NCBI GenBank assembly: GCA_027924585.1
Contig: BSBM01000779.1
Span: forward strand, 18,768,001 to 18,832,000
Length of the DNA: 64,000 nt
Direction of reading: 5' to 3'
DNA from: Larix kaempferi
Lineage: Eukaryota > Streptophyta > Pinopsida > Pinales > Pinaceae
Made by a program: the position numbers and the translations under genes. The notes beneath the pieces were generated by a model. It did no database searches and was not told where the DNA came from. It saw only the letters and a program-made list of their open reading frames with translations. Of this stretch, positions 1 to 12,480 are shown piece by piece (within the stretch, counting starts at the first letter, position 1; every line of letters begins with the position of its first letter).

Positions 1-122
1 TAATAAAAATAGTTTGTTGTGCAAAGTGTCACTCAGTTTTTTTGAGTTTTTAAATAACTCTTACAAAATAATTTTCGTAAATATTAAATCAAAGTATAAT
101 AATAATGTTTTGGTGTATCACA
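1..122 (-). repeat. 5' end of a long LTR, cut by window edge
   Basis: Read on the minus strand, this stretch begins TGTGATACACC at position 122 and then follows the start of the LTR copies at 44230 and 21621: an AT-rich run with repeated ATTATT, a TTTGTAAGA block and the motif GAGTGACACTTTGCACAAC. It is the third copy of the family in the window and is in the opposite orientation to the other two. The rest lies left of the window, so whether it is a solo LTR or part of an element cannot be told. Confidence 0.75.
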
Positions 123-3100
123 CACTCGGTAGATGGATTGATGGAGTTCTTGAGTGCAATGGGTTAGTGGGGTGGTCTCTTACTTCAGATACACGCTTGA
201 TGAATGACTCTTGGCCGATTGGAAATGAAATAGACCGCTCTTCTACCCCCCCCCTTTTTTCATTTGGTTTAACATGAGTGCGTATGCACTAACAACACGC
301 ACACGCAACAACTCGCATGTGCCTTGGTTCGGTACTGAACCTAAAAGCGCGTGCGCTCTTCCTTGGGTGCGTGCACATCCTCATTTTTTTTCTAGCGTGG
401 CCCCATTATAATGGTTTTGGAGAGCAACTTTGTGCATCCACCTTCAATAATTAAAATTAATAGAATTTACTTTTTGGACCTTCACATTGTTTTTGAGTAT
501 TTTAGTGCAATGAAATTGCATAGATTCTTAAGAAATTATGTACAATGATTTTTTATGATTAATTTATGGTTTTTGTTAGATTTTTATTCATATTAATTAA
601 ATCATGTGATGATGGAAATAAGAATAATGTATTAAAAATGGTGTGTAATAATTATGATATGCATGACAAAGTGAGTAACCAAAATTAAGATATTGTAAAA
701 CATTTCTCTTTATTATTTTTTTATTTATCAAATTCTCATCTATCACCACCACAACCACAATAATGGTGGCTGACATAAGTATTAGGTCATGGCTCACTTA
801 AGTCAATTTAGTTAATAAAAATGGAAATATCTTGCTATAACAAAAATGGAAACATCTTGTGCGATTCTTAACTCCAAATAAATAAATAACCTTTTCAAAA
901 CAACTTTACTCTTTAAGTTTTAAATGGTCAATTTTTTTTCATTCTCAAACAAAATCACCATTGCTAGAATTTGGTTTTCATTGTACCGTCAAAATTGGAA
1001 TTGGTTTAAAGGAGAACTTGTTAAACTTGGGCAATGATTTTCCCATCCAAGTTCTTGCTACCTTTATTAGCAGTAATTAGCAATTAATCTAGGTGATTTC
1101 ATGGATTTAGAACACCAGAGGGCATATACTGGAACGCTGGGTAAATTCCCTATTTGAGTCCTCTGTATCTGTTGATCAGTGATTCAGTACCGGTTCTGGG
1201 GCAACCCAGCTGGTCATACCACGCCTACATCTAGCTGGCTTCTAAAGTAATAAAAACATAAAACCACATATTTGCATGAAGAAACTCATGAACAACTTTC
1301 AAAGTCGATAGCCTCACCAAGAAGTTCAGGCTCAGCACCGCCAAATTTAATGGCTTCTGCGGATATAGCGAGGCTGCTCCCCAAACACGTTCTTTTAATC
1401 AGAAATCATGGAGATGGAGGGTTTAATGGACACCATTCCCAAACCTTAGCTGGAAAATTGGCAATGGCATAAGAATATGGTCTTTCTAACTATAATTTTT
1501 CATCATTTTATCACATCTCTCTATTCCTCTTCATTCTACTCGGTATGATTGGCTTCGGCTCAGTGCAGTCTTCACACTTGTTACGGATGATTCTGGAGCA
1601 CTGGATAGTTTGCACAATTTAAGATTGCGGAGTTAAGGCCCACCACACCCTCATCCTTAGGTGAGAAATGCTTTTGTATTCTCTAAGTTTTCTTGTCTCG
1701 TTGTCTTCTTACTCGCTTTATGGTATCCTTTTCGCTATCTGTTGAAGTTGTAAAGAGGACAGTAAAGACCATCAATCAATTCTAAGGCTTAGAACTTTTG
1801 TTTCCATCTCTTTTCAGGAATACTCGAACAGCGACTAAATAGCTTGAGCGAAACGACTAGGCCAAGGAGGTCCTTCAATCCTAAAGTGCTTCCTTGATAG
1901 CTATTTTTTGAGAGAAAGGACGCGGTGCCTGCTTTTATGGGAACTTGGAAGCCGGTGAAGGCACGGAGTTTTATTATCCATCTAAGTGTCCAAAATCCTA
2001 TTATCATAATCTTATTATTATTAGCTTATGGAGTTATATTGAATGATTATTAATGCATGTGCATTACACTTAAATACTATTATTATTACTATGGCAAAGA
2101 GACAATTCAATGACTCATGAAGTGAACTATAAAAAGACTAACAGAGTATGGGGGCTAACAGAGTATGGATACTGGATAGTATTCAGGCGTGAGGCGAGTC
2201 GGCGACCAGTTCAATGCTCAAGACTCCAAGAATAAAGAGTCAAACCACCCATCTAAAACTTCTGTGTATCGGCTATTATTGGCCCAACATATAGGACGAC
2301 ATCCATCAACATATCACTTGTTCTATCACATGTCAAAAGTCTGCAAATCTTACTCATCCACCAATCCTGCCATATTCCTCTGGCTCTGCTTGCAATAATC
2401 CACTCCATGCACTTATCTTATGTCTACACTTATCTAATCACACCCCCAATCGATACTTCCGTCGAGTTCACAAACGGAATCGAAGAACATTTCCATCATG
2501 TCGATCTATGATGAGAATAGAGGAGACTGTAATGGGCATTGGGCAGGATTCAGGAAAACAGAGGAGCGTAAACATTGTAAATAAAACTATGCATCCAGAC
2601 TTCCAGTAATGTCTCTCTAAAGTTCTCAATTGTTTAGAATAAAACTATCTGGGGCAGTTAAACAATATATCTTTATACTCTAGTCTCTGATAAAGGTTCT
2701 GTAAATGTATAACGCTGTACCAAGTGAGGGATGTTACCACGGTGTTTTACTATAAAAAAAAATACTGGAACAACTCGAATCAGAATTCCCTATGAATCGC
2801 TTTCCAAAATTATGTCTCCAAATGCAGTTGTGCCAAATTCAAACTCCCGAATCTGAGTCTAAGCTTCCAACTTCCAGCCTCCAGGCTTGTAGCAAAATAT
2901 TACTAGAATGTAATGTTAATGTAAATTGTAAATTTGTAATCAACAATGATCCAATGACATTGAAATTTGTAGTATGTATAATGTAGAATATAGATGCTCA
3001 TTGTAATAATAGAAAAAAAAAGTAATGGAATTGGAAACAACATTGAATTAAATGAGCTTTTCTTTTTCTATGAAAAATCAATGCAACTTTCTAGAATAGA

Positions 3101-3880
3101 AATAATACTAATTTAATATCTTTTATTATTTATTAAGTGAAAGTATGGTTGGAATTTTGAAATTCTAATTTGGAAAATATAGTTTTATATAAGATAGAAA
3201 AATATTAATAATAGTAGTAATATGATACTAGTAAAATAATGACGTTTTAGAAATTTTATTACCCTTCAAAAATACGTTTAAATGATAAATTTACCCTTCA
3301 CACTAGACAGTTAACAAATTTTTTTTAAATGTCTCATGACGATCATTTTACCCGTCAAATTGCATCACTGAAAATCACAATCACAGATCTCAATCAATCA
3401 TCACCAATCTCAATGACTCACATGATTGGTTCAACAAAAAAAGAACCCTATGAAACTCAAATAATTGGTTCTTAACTTTTTTCAAGTTTTTTCCCCTTCT
3501 CTTCCGGTAAAAAGTCTACTCGATATCTACTTCCATTGGACGTTTGTCAATAAAATTCAGTTGCGACTCTCTTTCTAGAGTAGCACGGAGACTATTGTTT
3601 CGTTTACAGTTGACGTAGCATTTTAGTAAGTAAAAGCTGGTTGAGCAAGTAAAATCTGTCCATCATTTGATTTATCACTGACAACCGTAATTCACTGGAT
3701 GAACGTTCAACAACTGCATGCATGCGGTGATAATTCAGACCAAGTAAGCGGGACACTATTAATTCGTTGACATCCGAACAGAATCGCTGCTACTAAATCA
3801 TACGGAGTCAAATCGACGGGGTTGTACTTTGTACGCGATGTTTGAAAATTACATGATGATGGGCTCCATCCTTCCGCAAC
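123..3880. other. intergenic, no gene recognised
   Basis: Open frames here are short (at most about 85 codons), overlap in conflicting frames and show no known motif. A short duplication of CTAACAGAGTATGG occurs at 2138-2168. The part around 1100-2000 is less AT-rich than its surroundings but gave no recognisable product on either strand. The last few hundred bases before 3880 are the upstream region of the MYB gene. Confidence 0.5.
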
Positions 3881-3887
3881 TTTCTGT

Positions 3888-3899
3888 TTAAATATATAT
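3888..3899 (+). promoter_or_regulatory. TATA box of the MYB gene
   Basis: TTAAATATATAT lies about 104-115 bp upstream of the chosen ATG at 4003, which leaves a short 5' UTR. An in-frame ATG at 3898 overlaps the TATA box and would be upstream of any transcript started from it, so it was not taken as the start. Confidence 0.5.
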
Positions 3900-4002
3900 G
3901 ATGAGCCGAGTCCCAAGCCAAGATGAACCCTTGGCAACCTGCGTTCCGCACTACCAAATTCACTCACTGGCAGAGGAGCAAAAGGCAGTAGGAGTGTTAA
4001 CT

Positions 4003-6577
4003 ATGAGCTATAAACAAGGGCAAAGAAAAGCAGCCGCTGTTTCTTCCAAACCAAAGATAAGAAAAGGTCTCTGGTCACCCGAAGAAGACGAGAAACTGAT
4101 CGATTATATGATGAACAACTGCCTTCTTGGCTGCTCTTGGAGCTATGTGGCCAAACAAATTGGTAATTCATTATGTACCTATTTTTTTTAATTTCAATTT
4201 TAGTCATCCAATACTCGATAGGTTATAAGTTAACTGTTATATGTGTTGTTTTCCATGTTTAATTGTAATCAAATGTTGTCTATGCTTCAGGTTCTTGTCA
4301 CCTTCTTTAGTTAAATGATACTGTTATCCATGTATGAGGTATCAATTAATCAAGTATAACTTATTTTTAATATTTCTTTTTTTATAATTGTTTATTTTGA
4401 ATTTTGAAAAACTACCATAAAATTTATTGATTTGTAAAGTATATATGATTAATTTATTTATATCTTAGCTACTTGTTATTATTGGCCTTCTTAGGATTGA
4501 ACTTGAGCTATTTGTTATTGTTGAGTTTCTTCTAGTTAAACTTGTAATCTATTACTTCCATTTATCCATGAATTACCTTATCCATACATAAATTACCAAT
4601 TATATTTTATATTCTATGTTTTATAAATATTTATATTCAATTATTATAAAAATATATAATATATTTGTTTTTTATAATTTCAATATTTTATATTAATAAA
4701 TCTTAATTAAAATAAATTTCTGAATAAGGTTTTACTATTGTTTGTGTGTATTATTATTTTTTAAAAATATTCATCACCTCATAATAATATTAATATTTTA
4801 AAAAATCTAAATTAAATTAAATATATTTAATAATTTTTTTATTAAATTAAATTATATTTAATATTAATTTTTTTTTAATTATTTTAATTTATATAAATAT
4901 TATTATATTTAAAATTGAAAAAAAAATAATTAAAATTTGTATCTATAATTAAATTTAAAAAATTCAATCAACTTAAAATTTTATAAGGCTAAAACCTAAA
5001 AACATTTGCACATATGCATCTTCTACTATATTATTTATCTAAAAGATAATTGAATAAAATGACAACTAAAGTAAAAATTAAAATATTTAAGTTTAATTTT
5101 TTAGATATAAAATTTAATTATTATAAATATTAAATTAAAATTTATCTAAATAAATATTAATTAATTTTTTCGTTATATTATCAATTTTCTTTATTTTCGA
5201 ACTTGTAAAATCTATTCAATTTCCCTAATTTTCGAACTTGTAAAATCTATGATTATTAAGGAAGGTTTATTTCTAAACTCTTTAAATATATATATATACT
5301 TTTTTCTCCCAAAGTCTTATAAACCAAATTAATTTAGTGAAAGTTAATACAAATTCATTACATAAAAAATAATACAATGTATTTAGAATTAAAAAATCGT
5401 TAAATATATAACTAAATAGATTAAATAGATATCTTAATAAATTAGATAAAATATTGATAATAATAAGGTTGTAATTTTTTTTTTCAGATGAAATCTTAAA
5501 ATAGGGAATAGAACTAAATTTTATGGTGTTTCTTTCCAACTAAATCACCATAAAAGAAATTAAAATGGGTAATTTAAAAATATATATATATAAATTAAAA
5601 TGAATTTATATAATTGATTATCAAAGTATACTTTACACTTTATATATTATTTTTACAATTTTAAATTTACATAATAATATTCTCAATCTCATCATGATTA
5701 TGAAAATTATTTAAAATTTTAAAATGTTAAATAATGTAAATATTGGAAGATATAAATTTCAAACTTCATTTTTTTAATATTTCAAGAAATTAGGTTCAAA
5801 TGTCAATTGGTCAAATTTACACATTTAGTGTTTTATTTCTGTATAAGCTTGACCTGATTATCCTAAAATATTAGACAGCTTTCCGACCTACCTATGCTAA
5901 GAGTACTTTATGAGATTGTGTTGAATATGTATACAGGCATGCAGAGATGCGGAAAGAGCTGCAGGCTAAGATGGATTAACTACTTACGGCCCGGCCTTAA
6001 ACACGGTGCAATTTCACCCCGGGAAGAGCAAGTGATCACAGAGTTACAGTCCATTCTTGGCAACAGGTTTGCGTTTTTTCTTTTCCCAAACCCCTCATCT
6101 CTTATATTCCGTGATTCTGATTTGTTCTGTAGTTATAATTGTTCACATGAGTCCCTGCTTTCTTCCCATTAACTTGCGAGTGAATGGCATTGATGATGCA
6201 GGTGGTCTCAAATTGCTTCTCATTTGCCTGGACGTACCGACAACGAGATCAAGAATTATTGGAACTCTTGCATCAAGAAGAAGCTCAACTTAAAACAATC
6301 CGGGGTACCATTTAACTCCTCCGCCGAAGCCAACGGCAAAGGCAGCACAGAATTTACTATACCCTCTCAATCAGGCCATACCTGCGATATCAATTCAGTG
6401 CCTGCCAAAGCTCATGATGGTTATACGTTGGTTCACAATGCGAAGCCGTTCGACTCCGTGCCTGAAGGGTACCTGCAGTTGCTTAATAACATCTTTAATG
6501 GACTGCCCAGTACAGAAAATCAGCTCTCTTTTGTTGACGACGTATTGCCGGATTTACTTCAACTGCTCCATCCCTAA
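4003..6577 (+). CDS. R2R3-MYB transcription factor, secondary-wall type, probably inactivated
   Basis: Nuclear DNA-binding regulator. Three exons are readable: 4003-4162, 5937-6066 (the typical 130-bp second exon) and 6202-6577, with GT-AG introns splitting a Gly and an Arg codon where this family usually has them. The conceptual product is 221 residues: a short basic lead, R2 starting at [11 protein letters not shown], the [17 protein letters not shown] junction, and R3 with [19 protein letters not shown] and NSCIKKKL. The R2 start and the LIDYMMNN segment resemble the MYB46/MYB83 group, regulators of lignin and secondary-wall genes in seed plants; that placement is inferred from the repeats only. 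Oddities: R2 has 21 rather than 19 residues between its first two tryptophans (CLLGCSW), and the exon-3 frame stops early at 6575 while another frame stays open for 230 codons. Either a pseudogene or a sequence error. Confidence 0.85.
4163..5936 (+). other. MYB intron 1 (1,774 bp)
   Basis: Donor GTAATT follows AAATTG; acceptor is ATACAG before GCATGCAGAG. The intron is very AT-rich, with poly-A/T and TA runs and no coding or transposon signature that I could recognise. This is long for the first intron of an R2R3-MYB gene and fits a large-genome plant. Confidence 0.8.
6067..6201 (+). other. MYB intron 2 (135 bp)
   Basis: Donor GTTTGC after AACAG and acceptor GATGCAG before GTGGTC. Splicing rebuilds the conserved GNRWSQIA of R3 across the junction, which supports both sites. 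Confidence 0.85.
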
Positions 6578-7268
6578 TAACGACCATCTAATTTCTTATT
6601 CTCAGCTTAGGATTACTTCTACTGACATCAATCATAGCTTCTCTCAGGCTTTTACATCTCCAATTCTGCAAGCGCAAGATCAAACTTATAGTACTGCGAA
6701 ATCAACAAGATGCGATCAGATAATAGACTCGTGGACTATATTGCCGCCTCACGAAGCTCCTGCCTCGGCCATGAATGGTTTTAGCTGTACTAACACCATC
6801 CACAGTCTTGTTGATATGGGCGACTCAATGAAAGGTAAAATTGAAAACCCTGGCCAGATCATGCTTAATGAAAACGAGAATAAGATCATGATCGATTATT
6901 CGTGGTTCACAGCTTCCTCTGGAATAACAGCATGGGGCGCTAGTCATTCCCATTCAAATGCCATTGATTTTAGCGATGTTGATCTAGGAGCTTATACATC
7001 GCATATGGTGGAAGATTACGCGATTAAATCGGTAGAGGTCGATCAAAACTTCAACATTCAAGCTCAGAGTCAGCATGATTTCAAGGATCCTGTGAATTTG
7101 AGATATGAAGAACTAAATTTGGTTGCGCCAACGTACATTACTCTTCATACGCAGAAGAGCTATCAGTTGCCTCAGAGCTATGAAGAAAATGGAACGTTTG
7201 ACTTCAATTGTGACTGTGAAGGTGAAGCAAACCATGTCAACGTTTGTGCACAGGAGGAGCATATGTAG
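6562..7268 (+). pseudogene. frame-shifted C-terminal region of the MYB gene
   Basis: From about 6560 the frame one base away from exon 3 is open for roughly 235 codons to a TAG at 7266. Its translation is acidic, Asn/Ser/Gln-rich and looks like an ordinary MYB activation region (short stretches DSWTILPP, DYSWFTASS). The upstream exon-3 frame ends within 15 codons of the switch. A single-base indel between about 6545 and 6575 explains both facts; the total would then be close to 450 residues. The alternative, that the true protein ends at 6577 and this is an open 3' UTR by chance, is less likely given the length. Confidence 0.6.
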
Positions 7269-7762
7269 AGCGCTTCTACTTATCTTATGTCGAGCAGTTC
7301 CGTTTGACCTAACTCATAATAATTAGGAAATGTAATGCCTCCGCGTCCCACCTGTCCATTCAAATTGAAATTCACTAGGAATCTAAATTTCCTCAGGCCA
7401 CCAAATCTTATGTCATCTGTTCGATCGCAAGAAAGAAGGATTTCACTTTTTAAATATGTAGACTGCATCACATAATTAGAATTTCTAAAACGCTCACGCA
7501 TGAAATCACGTAGTTTCTGTACACTCCTGTTTACATATATACGATGTTTTCAAATTCTTCCAGACCATTGTAATTATGTATTTTTATACCTGCCTCAATA
7601 GTCAGTTTCAAGCTATATTGATATTAATTTTAAAAATTTCTATAAAGTTTATTAATATTATATCAGAAATAAGGAATTTTATTTTATTTTTCATATTGAA
7701 AAAACAAAACACATATATGCTGCTTCAATGTTGCAATGTTGCTGATCCACAAACGTACAATA

Positions 7763-7855
7763 TCAAGATTTTACTTTTCCTTTTTTTTCATATTTTTGCA
7801 AATTTAAAAAAAAAAAACAGTTTTGAAAATGTTCATAATTACATAACTGGTTTGT
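7763..7855 (+). repeat. dispersed repeat, copy 1
   Basis: About 90 bp, from CAAGATTTTACTTTTCC through an A-rich run to ATAACTGGTTT, nearly identical in the same orientation to 19819-19904. Both copies end at the same point, after which the flanks differ, so this is probably one end of an interspersed repeat. Confidence 0.7.
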
Positions 7856-8080
7856 TCACCAATCTTGGCTTTTAAACGGCTTTTCTAGCATGTATTTATC
7901 GCTATCTACCGCAGCTCTGCAGGTGCTTTCTTTCCATCCATCCTTAGTCTATAAGTTTAAGTTTATAAAAGAGACATAGAGGTAATCTTCTGTCCATTAA
8001 ATACCAATCCGGTCTGCCAATAATAATAGGGAATATGATATCCATTAACCTCACCTGTTGACCTTACGTGTCGATACAAC

Positions 8081-8136
8081 TCTACGATGAAATCTTATTA
8101 TACGGTCTTCTACGATGAAATCTTATTATACGGTCT
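8081..8136 (+). repeat. perfect 28-bp tandem duplication
   Basis: Two identical 28-bp units beginning TCTACGATGAAATC, directly adjacent, about 150 bp left of the caulimovirid border. Confidence 0.9.
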
Positions 8137-8286
8137 TATGTCTGGTGCAGTCTTCTATTTGACCTTTGACTCATATGCTCTCTCTCGGTTTCAATAAAAA
8201 GAAATTAGATATGTAACTTATCTTTCCATGCTCCCCCATGAAATGCCGAGAGAATATAATACTAATTAACGAATGGAGTTACTTTC

Positions 8287-8571
8287 TCACCAAATAAAAA
8301 TAAGGTAGGTCAGGCCAGCCAACCAATAATTACTTTGTTCAGCTGGGTCAAGGAGACCAAGGGTCTGACCGGCTGAACTATTATTTTCGGAAACACTTTC
8401 ACGAACTTGAAAAAGTTGTCTAGACTTAAAATGAAACATAGACATATCCTGATATATCTGATCTGCTGAAAGTCGGGGTAGTTCAAAGGGTTTTGTAGGG
8501 TCATTTTTAACAAACTCAGAACTACCATGATTTATCCATTGAATATTGCGACTGGGAAATAAATCATTCAT
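8287..8571 (-). pseudogene. inverted N-terminal piece of caulimovirid movement protein
   Basis: A 94-codon minus-strand frame with the look of the start of a pararetroviral movement domain (ELPRLSADQIYQDM, then FKSRQLF). It abuts the plus-strand movement frame, which opens at 8543, and nothing resembling this piece precedes the plus-strand frame. A local inversion of about 250-280 bp inside the integrated copy would explain the arrangement. The product would not work in this state. Assignment to the movement domain is from pattern and position. Confidence 0.55.
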
Positions 8572-9655
8572 TGAAGAAGTAGAAAGTTATAAAAAAAAAT
8601 ATGGAAAGAATTTTGTTAATCTCGGTAGAGCCCTCATTGGTGTTGAACCTCTGGTCCATCCTGGCATAAATGCCACAGCCCTTGTCTGCTGTTTGGATAA
8701 CTGACACAATAAGTTCATGGATGCATTAATAGGTGGAGTCCAAATGCCACTCTCAAATGGCATTCAATATCTAGATATAATTCCTGGCTTTAACATCTCT
8801 CTGAATGATCCCTGGATTCATAAAGTATTAGAAGTCAAGATTTACACATCTAGTTTTGATATGAAGCCTGGAGCATTAAACCTCTGGATTCATCACTCCC
8901 TTGCCCTCCGATTTACTAATACTCAAAATCCAATTAATCAGTTGTATCCCAGAGACCAAGACACAGCTGCAGTCTTGGTTAGAAGTGATCCCAGGAATGG
9001 TTCCCTTGTTCCTTCAAAAATTTCTTGGAACCAATTCAGCTTTCCTCCTGAGTGGGTGGTGGATGCCCCAAAACAGCCTCTTTCTCAGTGTGTCACCACC
9101 TCCGATATTCATGAAGACTCCTCCTCTGTCGTTATCTCTTTCCCTCCTCCAACAGCCCAGCGTGGTGGGAATCTTCTACCCAGATCTACCTCTTTTGAAT
9201 CTCCACACTCTAATAATTCTTTCCGAACAACTTCTTCTGAACATGCTATAAGCAAGACCTCCTCTGTAAAAGAACCTTTCTTAAGACGAGCCTGCTTACA
9301 TAAAGAAGTTCCTGTAAATATTCCATTTTTTGTTGTTTGTCCTGAATGTCAGGACCTAGTCCCTCCCAAACAACCAAAAGATAAAGAAAGTTCACACAAA
9401 TATCCATGTCCAAATCCTGAATGTGAACCTTCTCCTTTAAGTCAATATCCACATGAATCAAAATTCATGATGGCATCATCTCCCTCTAGCTGGTGGGAAG
9501 AAAATTTCAAAAAAGCATCTACAGGTGTCACTGAGATCCACAAGGATGAAATTTCTGATGCCACATCCCCGTTAGATCGCATTTTGTCTTTCCAGAAACC
9601 CCACATGGATAAATCGGGTCTAGGATTCTGCCCACTCTCTAGCCAAACCAAATAA
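8543..9655 (+). pseudogene. movement-protein domain of caulimovirid polyprotein
   Basis: In the virus this 30K-type protein enlarges plasmodesmata for cell-to-cell spread. The frame shows the 30K core pattern, including ALIGGVQ and DIIPGFNISLNDPWI, followed by a Ser/Pro-rich tail and a Cys pattern (CLHK, CPEC, CPNPEC) near its end. It is broken by TGA at 8702 and TAA at 9653, and its N-terminal portion is inverted next door at 8287-8571. The reading frame continues into the following segments without a shift. Confidence 0.75.
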
Positions 9656-10750
9656 TTACTACACCTACCTGCTCAAGAAATGGAAAAAGGTGAGCAATAC
9701 AGACTTCAGGCCAGAGAACATAAGATCCAACAAAGAATGGCACTCCCACCATCCAGGATGAAGCCTTGTACGAGGAAAGACATCAAAGAACCCTCTTTGG
9801 CCCAGACAGAAATATTTGAGATAATAAAGTTCGGCCATGCTCCTTTTGATCCTAAAGATAAGATCATGAAAAATCTGTTTTATTGGGATCCCTACACTCA
9901 TCCAGAAGCTGAAGGATTCTGGAAACAAACATTACCCCCAGGAGAAAGGAGAAAGATGTCTAAAAGATGGCACTTTGAGATGGATCTAACAAATGAATGG
10001 ATTTCCTTCTATGAATGGCAGAAGGAATTCAAATAGACACTGGCAATGATGCAGTCCTCTGCAAAGGCTGAGGACAAGAAGCCTGAGTCCAAAGGAGAAA
10101 AGACTCAGAGGGGCCATCTATGGAAAAGTCTCCAGGGTGAAGAAATCTACAGAGAAGTAAACTTTCCACCCTTCATGCCAATTAAGCTTGAATATGAAGA
10201 AGGATCAGCACCTGCAGCTCCCATCCTTCTAAATAATGATAAAGCCGAACAAGCAAATTGGTCAAACTTGGCATTAAAAGGATTGGCCATCCAAAACATA
10301 GAAATACAAAATAGAATGCCAAGATCTACACAGATTGATTCTCTGCAATATGCTTGCAGTAAAATTCATGATGAAGTTCAGCATATTCGATTGAATACTG
10401 TTGAACATATCCCAGTCTCTGCTCAAGAAGTCAGAACGGAAAATGATTCTTTAAAGGATGATTTGACAGATTCCATATCCGACTTAAACAAAAATGTAGG
10501 AGAAGCCTTTTCCTACATAGCAGAGAAAGTTAATTACACTGCCAAAATAGTTGGCAAGATCCAAGCAGAAATTGCTAAGCCAAAAATTGATTCATCTAAG
10601 CTTAGCCGTCCTGGTGAATTATCTCTTGCTAGTTCACTACCTATCACACCTTCTGCGCCCCTCACTCCGAATATCTCTATCAAAGAAGTCATTCTCATGG
10701 CTGCAGAATCCAGTTGGAATTATAATAAGCCGCGCAAATTTGTGCCTCTA
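9656..10750 (+). pseudogene. polyprotein spacer with coiled coil
   Basis: Two open stretches (to the TAG at 10034, and from 10037 onward) link the movement and capsid domains in the same frame. The first is charged, with many Lys/Glu and Trp/Phe residues. Codons around 10330-10580 give a heptad-like run rich in Leu, Ile and Val spaced by charged residues, which I read as a coiled coil, a feature known upstream of capsid in several caulimovirid polyproteins. No enzymatic motif seen. Confidence 0.55.
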
Positions 10751-11662
10751 GATCTCCACAAAGAAGATTCAGGTTTCCAGGAATCTTTTAACCCAAAGAA
10801 TTTTTCTTCATGGAATTTGGATGATAAGAACGAAGTTGAAATATTAGATATGGTCAATAAAATGATGATATGCTTTCAAGCTTATATGTCTATAGGCAGA
10901 CATGACCATGCAGAGGCAGTAAATGTTATTGTCTCAAACTTCAATGGAAATTTGGGTGTTTGGTGGAATGTCCATCTCCCAAATGTTCAGAAAATGGAAA
11001 TACAGAACAGCACTAAAAATGGTGAACCAAATATCATTGGTGCACTCCTCGCCACGATCATTGCAGAATTTTGTGGCTATAGTGCTACCATTGCAGAAAA
11101 ACATAAACAGATTCTGCTGCAACTCAGAATCAAGACAGTATCCCAGTATCACTGGTATCATAAGCAATGGATCAGAAGAATCTATAAGATTGAGTTTGAT
11201 AGAGCAGAAGAAAGAGTTTTCAAAGAAAAATATTTTGTTGGTTTACCCTTGGGGTTCCGGGAACTCCTGCGAGAAAAATTTGAGGAAGATCTGTCTCTCC
11301 ACACATGGGGACAGTTCAGAGCTGCTGCAGAAAAAATCTTCCTGCAATATTGTGAAAATAAAAATCTAGATAAAGACCTCTCCCATTCGATCTCTTTTCG
11401 TGGCGGTAGGGAAGTATGCCGGATGTTCGGCATTGAGCCTCCAAAAAAATCTCACAAACATCACTCTGGCCATAAAACAAAAAATACATATACAGGAAAG
11501 TCTTCTCGCAGATGGAAGGTAAAACATCCTCCAGACTCGAGAAAAGAGCCAGAGAAAAGAAAAATGAAATGCTTCTATTGTGGCAAAGAAGGCCACTCTA
11601 CTTCTGAATGTTACAAACGAAATCAAGATTATCAGAGGAAGCAGAAAGGAACAAGGACCTAG
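10751..11662 (+). pseudogene. capsid domain with CCHC zinc knuckle
   Basis: Retroviral-gag-like capsid protein that packages the viral genome. The core at about 10790-11400 shows the WW-containing motif GNLGVWWN and a helix-rich region with FVGLP and FRELLREKF. A basic stretch follows, then the CCHC zinc knuckle at 11570-11611 (C-X2-C-X4-H-X4-C, all four ligands present), which binds nucleic acid. TAG at 11660 ends the open stretch; the frame resumes directly after it. Confidence 0.8.
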
Positions 11663-12480
11663 TCTAACAGAGAAAAGGTATTCCCCAAGGTAGAACCTTT
11701 TGATGATAATCTCAGAGGGATACCTAGAAGAGCCCCTCCAAAAAGACACAACTGGATGCATGTAACAGCCTCAGATGAAGAGAACACAGATGAGATCACT
11801 GAATCAGAAAGCAATGAACCAGAAAATATTGATCTCATGCATGTCCACCAGATGTACAATAATCCTTGCAAATGTGGTGGAAAATGTACTGAATGCCGAG
11901 AAGAGCAAGTGACTTATGACTCAGATAGTTCTTTGCAATCAGACGAACATAAGTTGTTTGCTGCATGGACTAAACAAAATATTAGAACAGAGTCTTCCTC
12001 TTCCTCAAGCGACTCGGAAGCAGCAAATTGTTTCATGGCTAGTACCGATGATGAAGATGAAGAAGATGCTAAAAGGCTGATAAAGAAAGCTATTGCCAAA
12101 ATGAAAGAAGGCAGTAAAAAGGATGACTTGGTAAATAGCTTTAACAAGATTTTCTTGGGAGACAAGAAGGGAAAAGGAGTACAAAGCCCAAAGCATAAAT
12201 TTAGGAGAAAATATGTCCAAGATACAGAATCAGAGAAAGAAAGCTCAGGAGAAGAAAAATTCAAATGGTCATGGAAAGCTGCTAATCTCCCGAGCATGGA
12301 AAAGAATGTATATCCTCTCTTGGCTAAAATGCAGCAAGAGCCACAAAAGATTGACCTGGCCACCCTTCATAAAGAACATCTAAAGCTGGTGCAGGAAGTT
12401 AAAGAACTCAGGTTCTTGATTGAAGAAATGAAACAACATCCAGGATCATCACAGTCAAAGCCTGAACAGTCTGAAGAAGA
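11663..12480 (+). pseudogene. acidic linker with second Cys cluster
   Basis: In-frame continuation between capsid and protease. At about 11866-11900 there is a compact cysteine cluster, PCKCGGKCTEC, close to a second zinc-binding motif. It is followed by a Ser/Asp/Glu-rich low-complexity tract (around 11990-12070) and a Lys-rich segment. No stops occur from 11663 until 12914. Function of the cluster is inferred only. Confidence 0.5.

Larger units (their letters stand above)
7269..8286. other. MYB 3' flank and intergenic
   Basis: Holds the presumed MYB 3' UTR, AT-rich DNA, a dispersed repeat at 7763-7855 and a 28-bp tandem duplication at 8081-8136. No gene seen. The left border of the caulimovirid lies near 8287-8320. 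Confidence 0.5.

Noticed and set aside
3898-4002. Upstream in-frame ATG that would add 35 residues to the MYB protein
   Set aside because: It overlaps the TATA box, so it would not be in the transcript; the extension has no MYB-like sequence.
8901-9251. 116-codon frame overlapping the movement-protein region
   Set aside because: Shadow frame of the movement-protein segment; no motif of its own.
11914-12363. 149-codon minus-strand frame
   Set aside because: Antisense of the Ser/Asp/Lys-rich polyprotein linker, whose codon bias keeps the opposite strand open.
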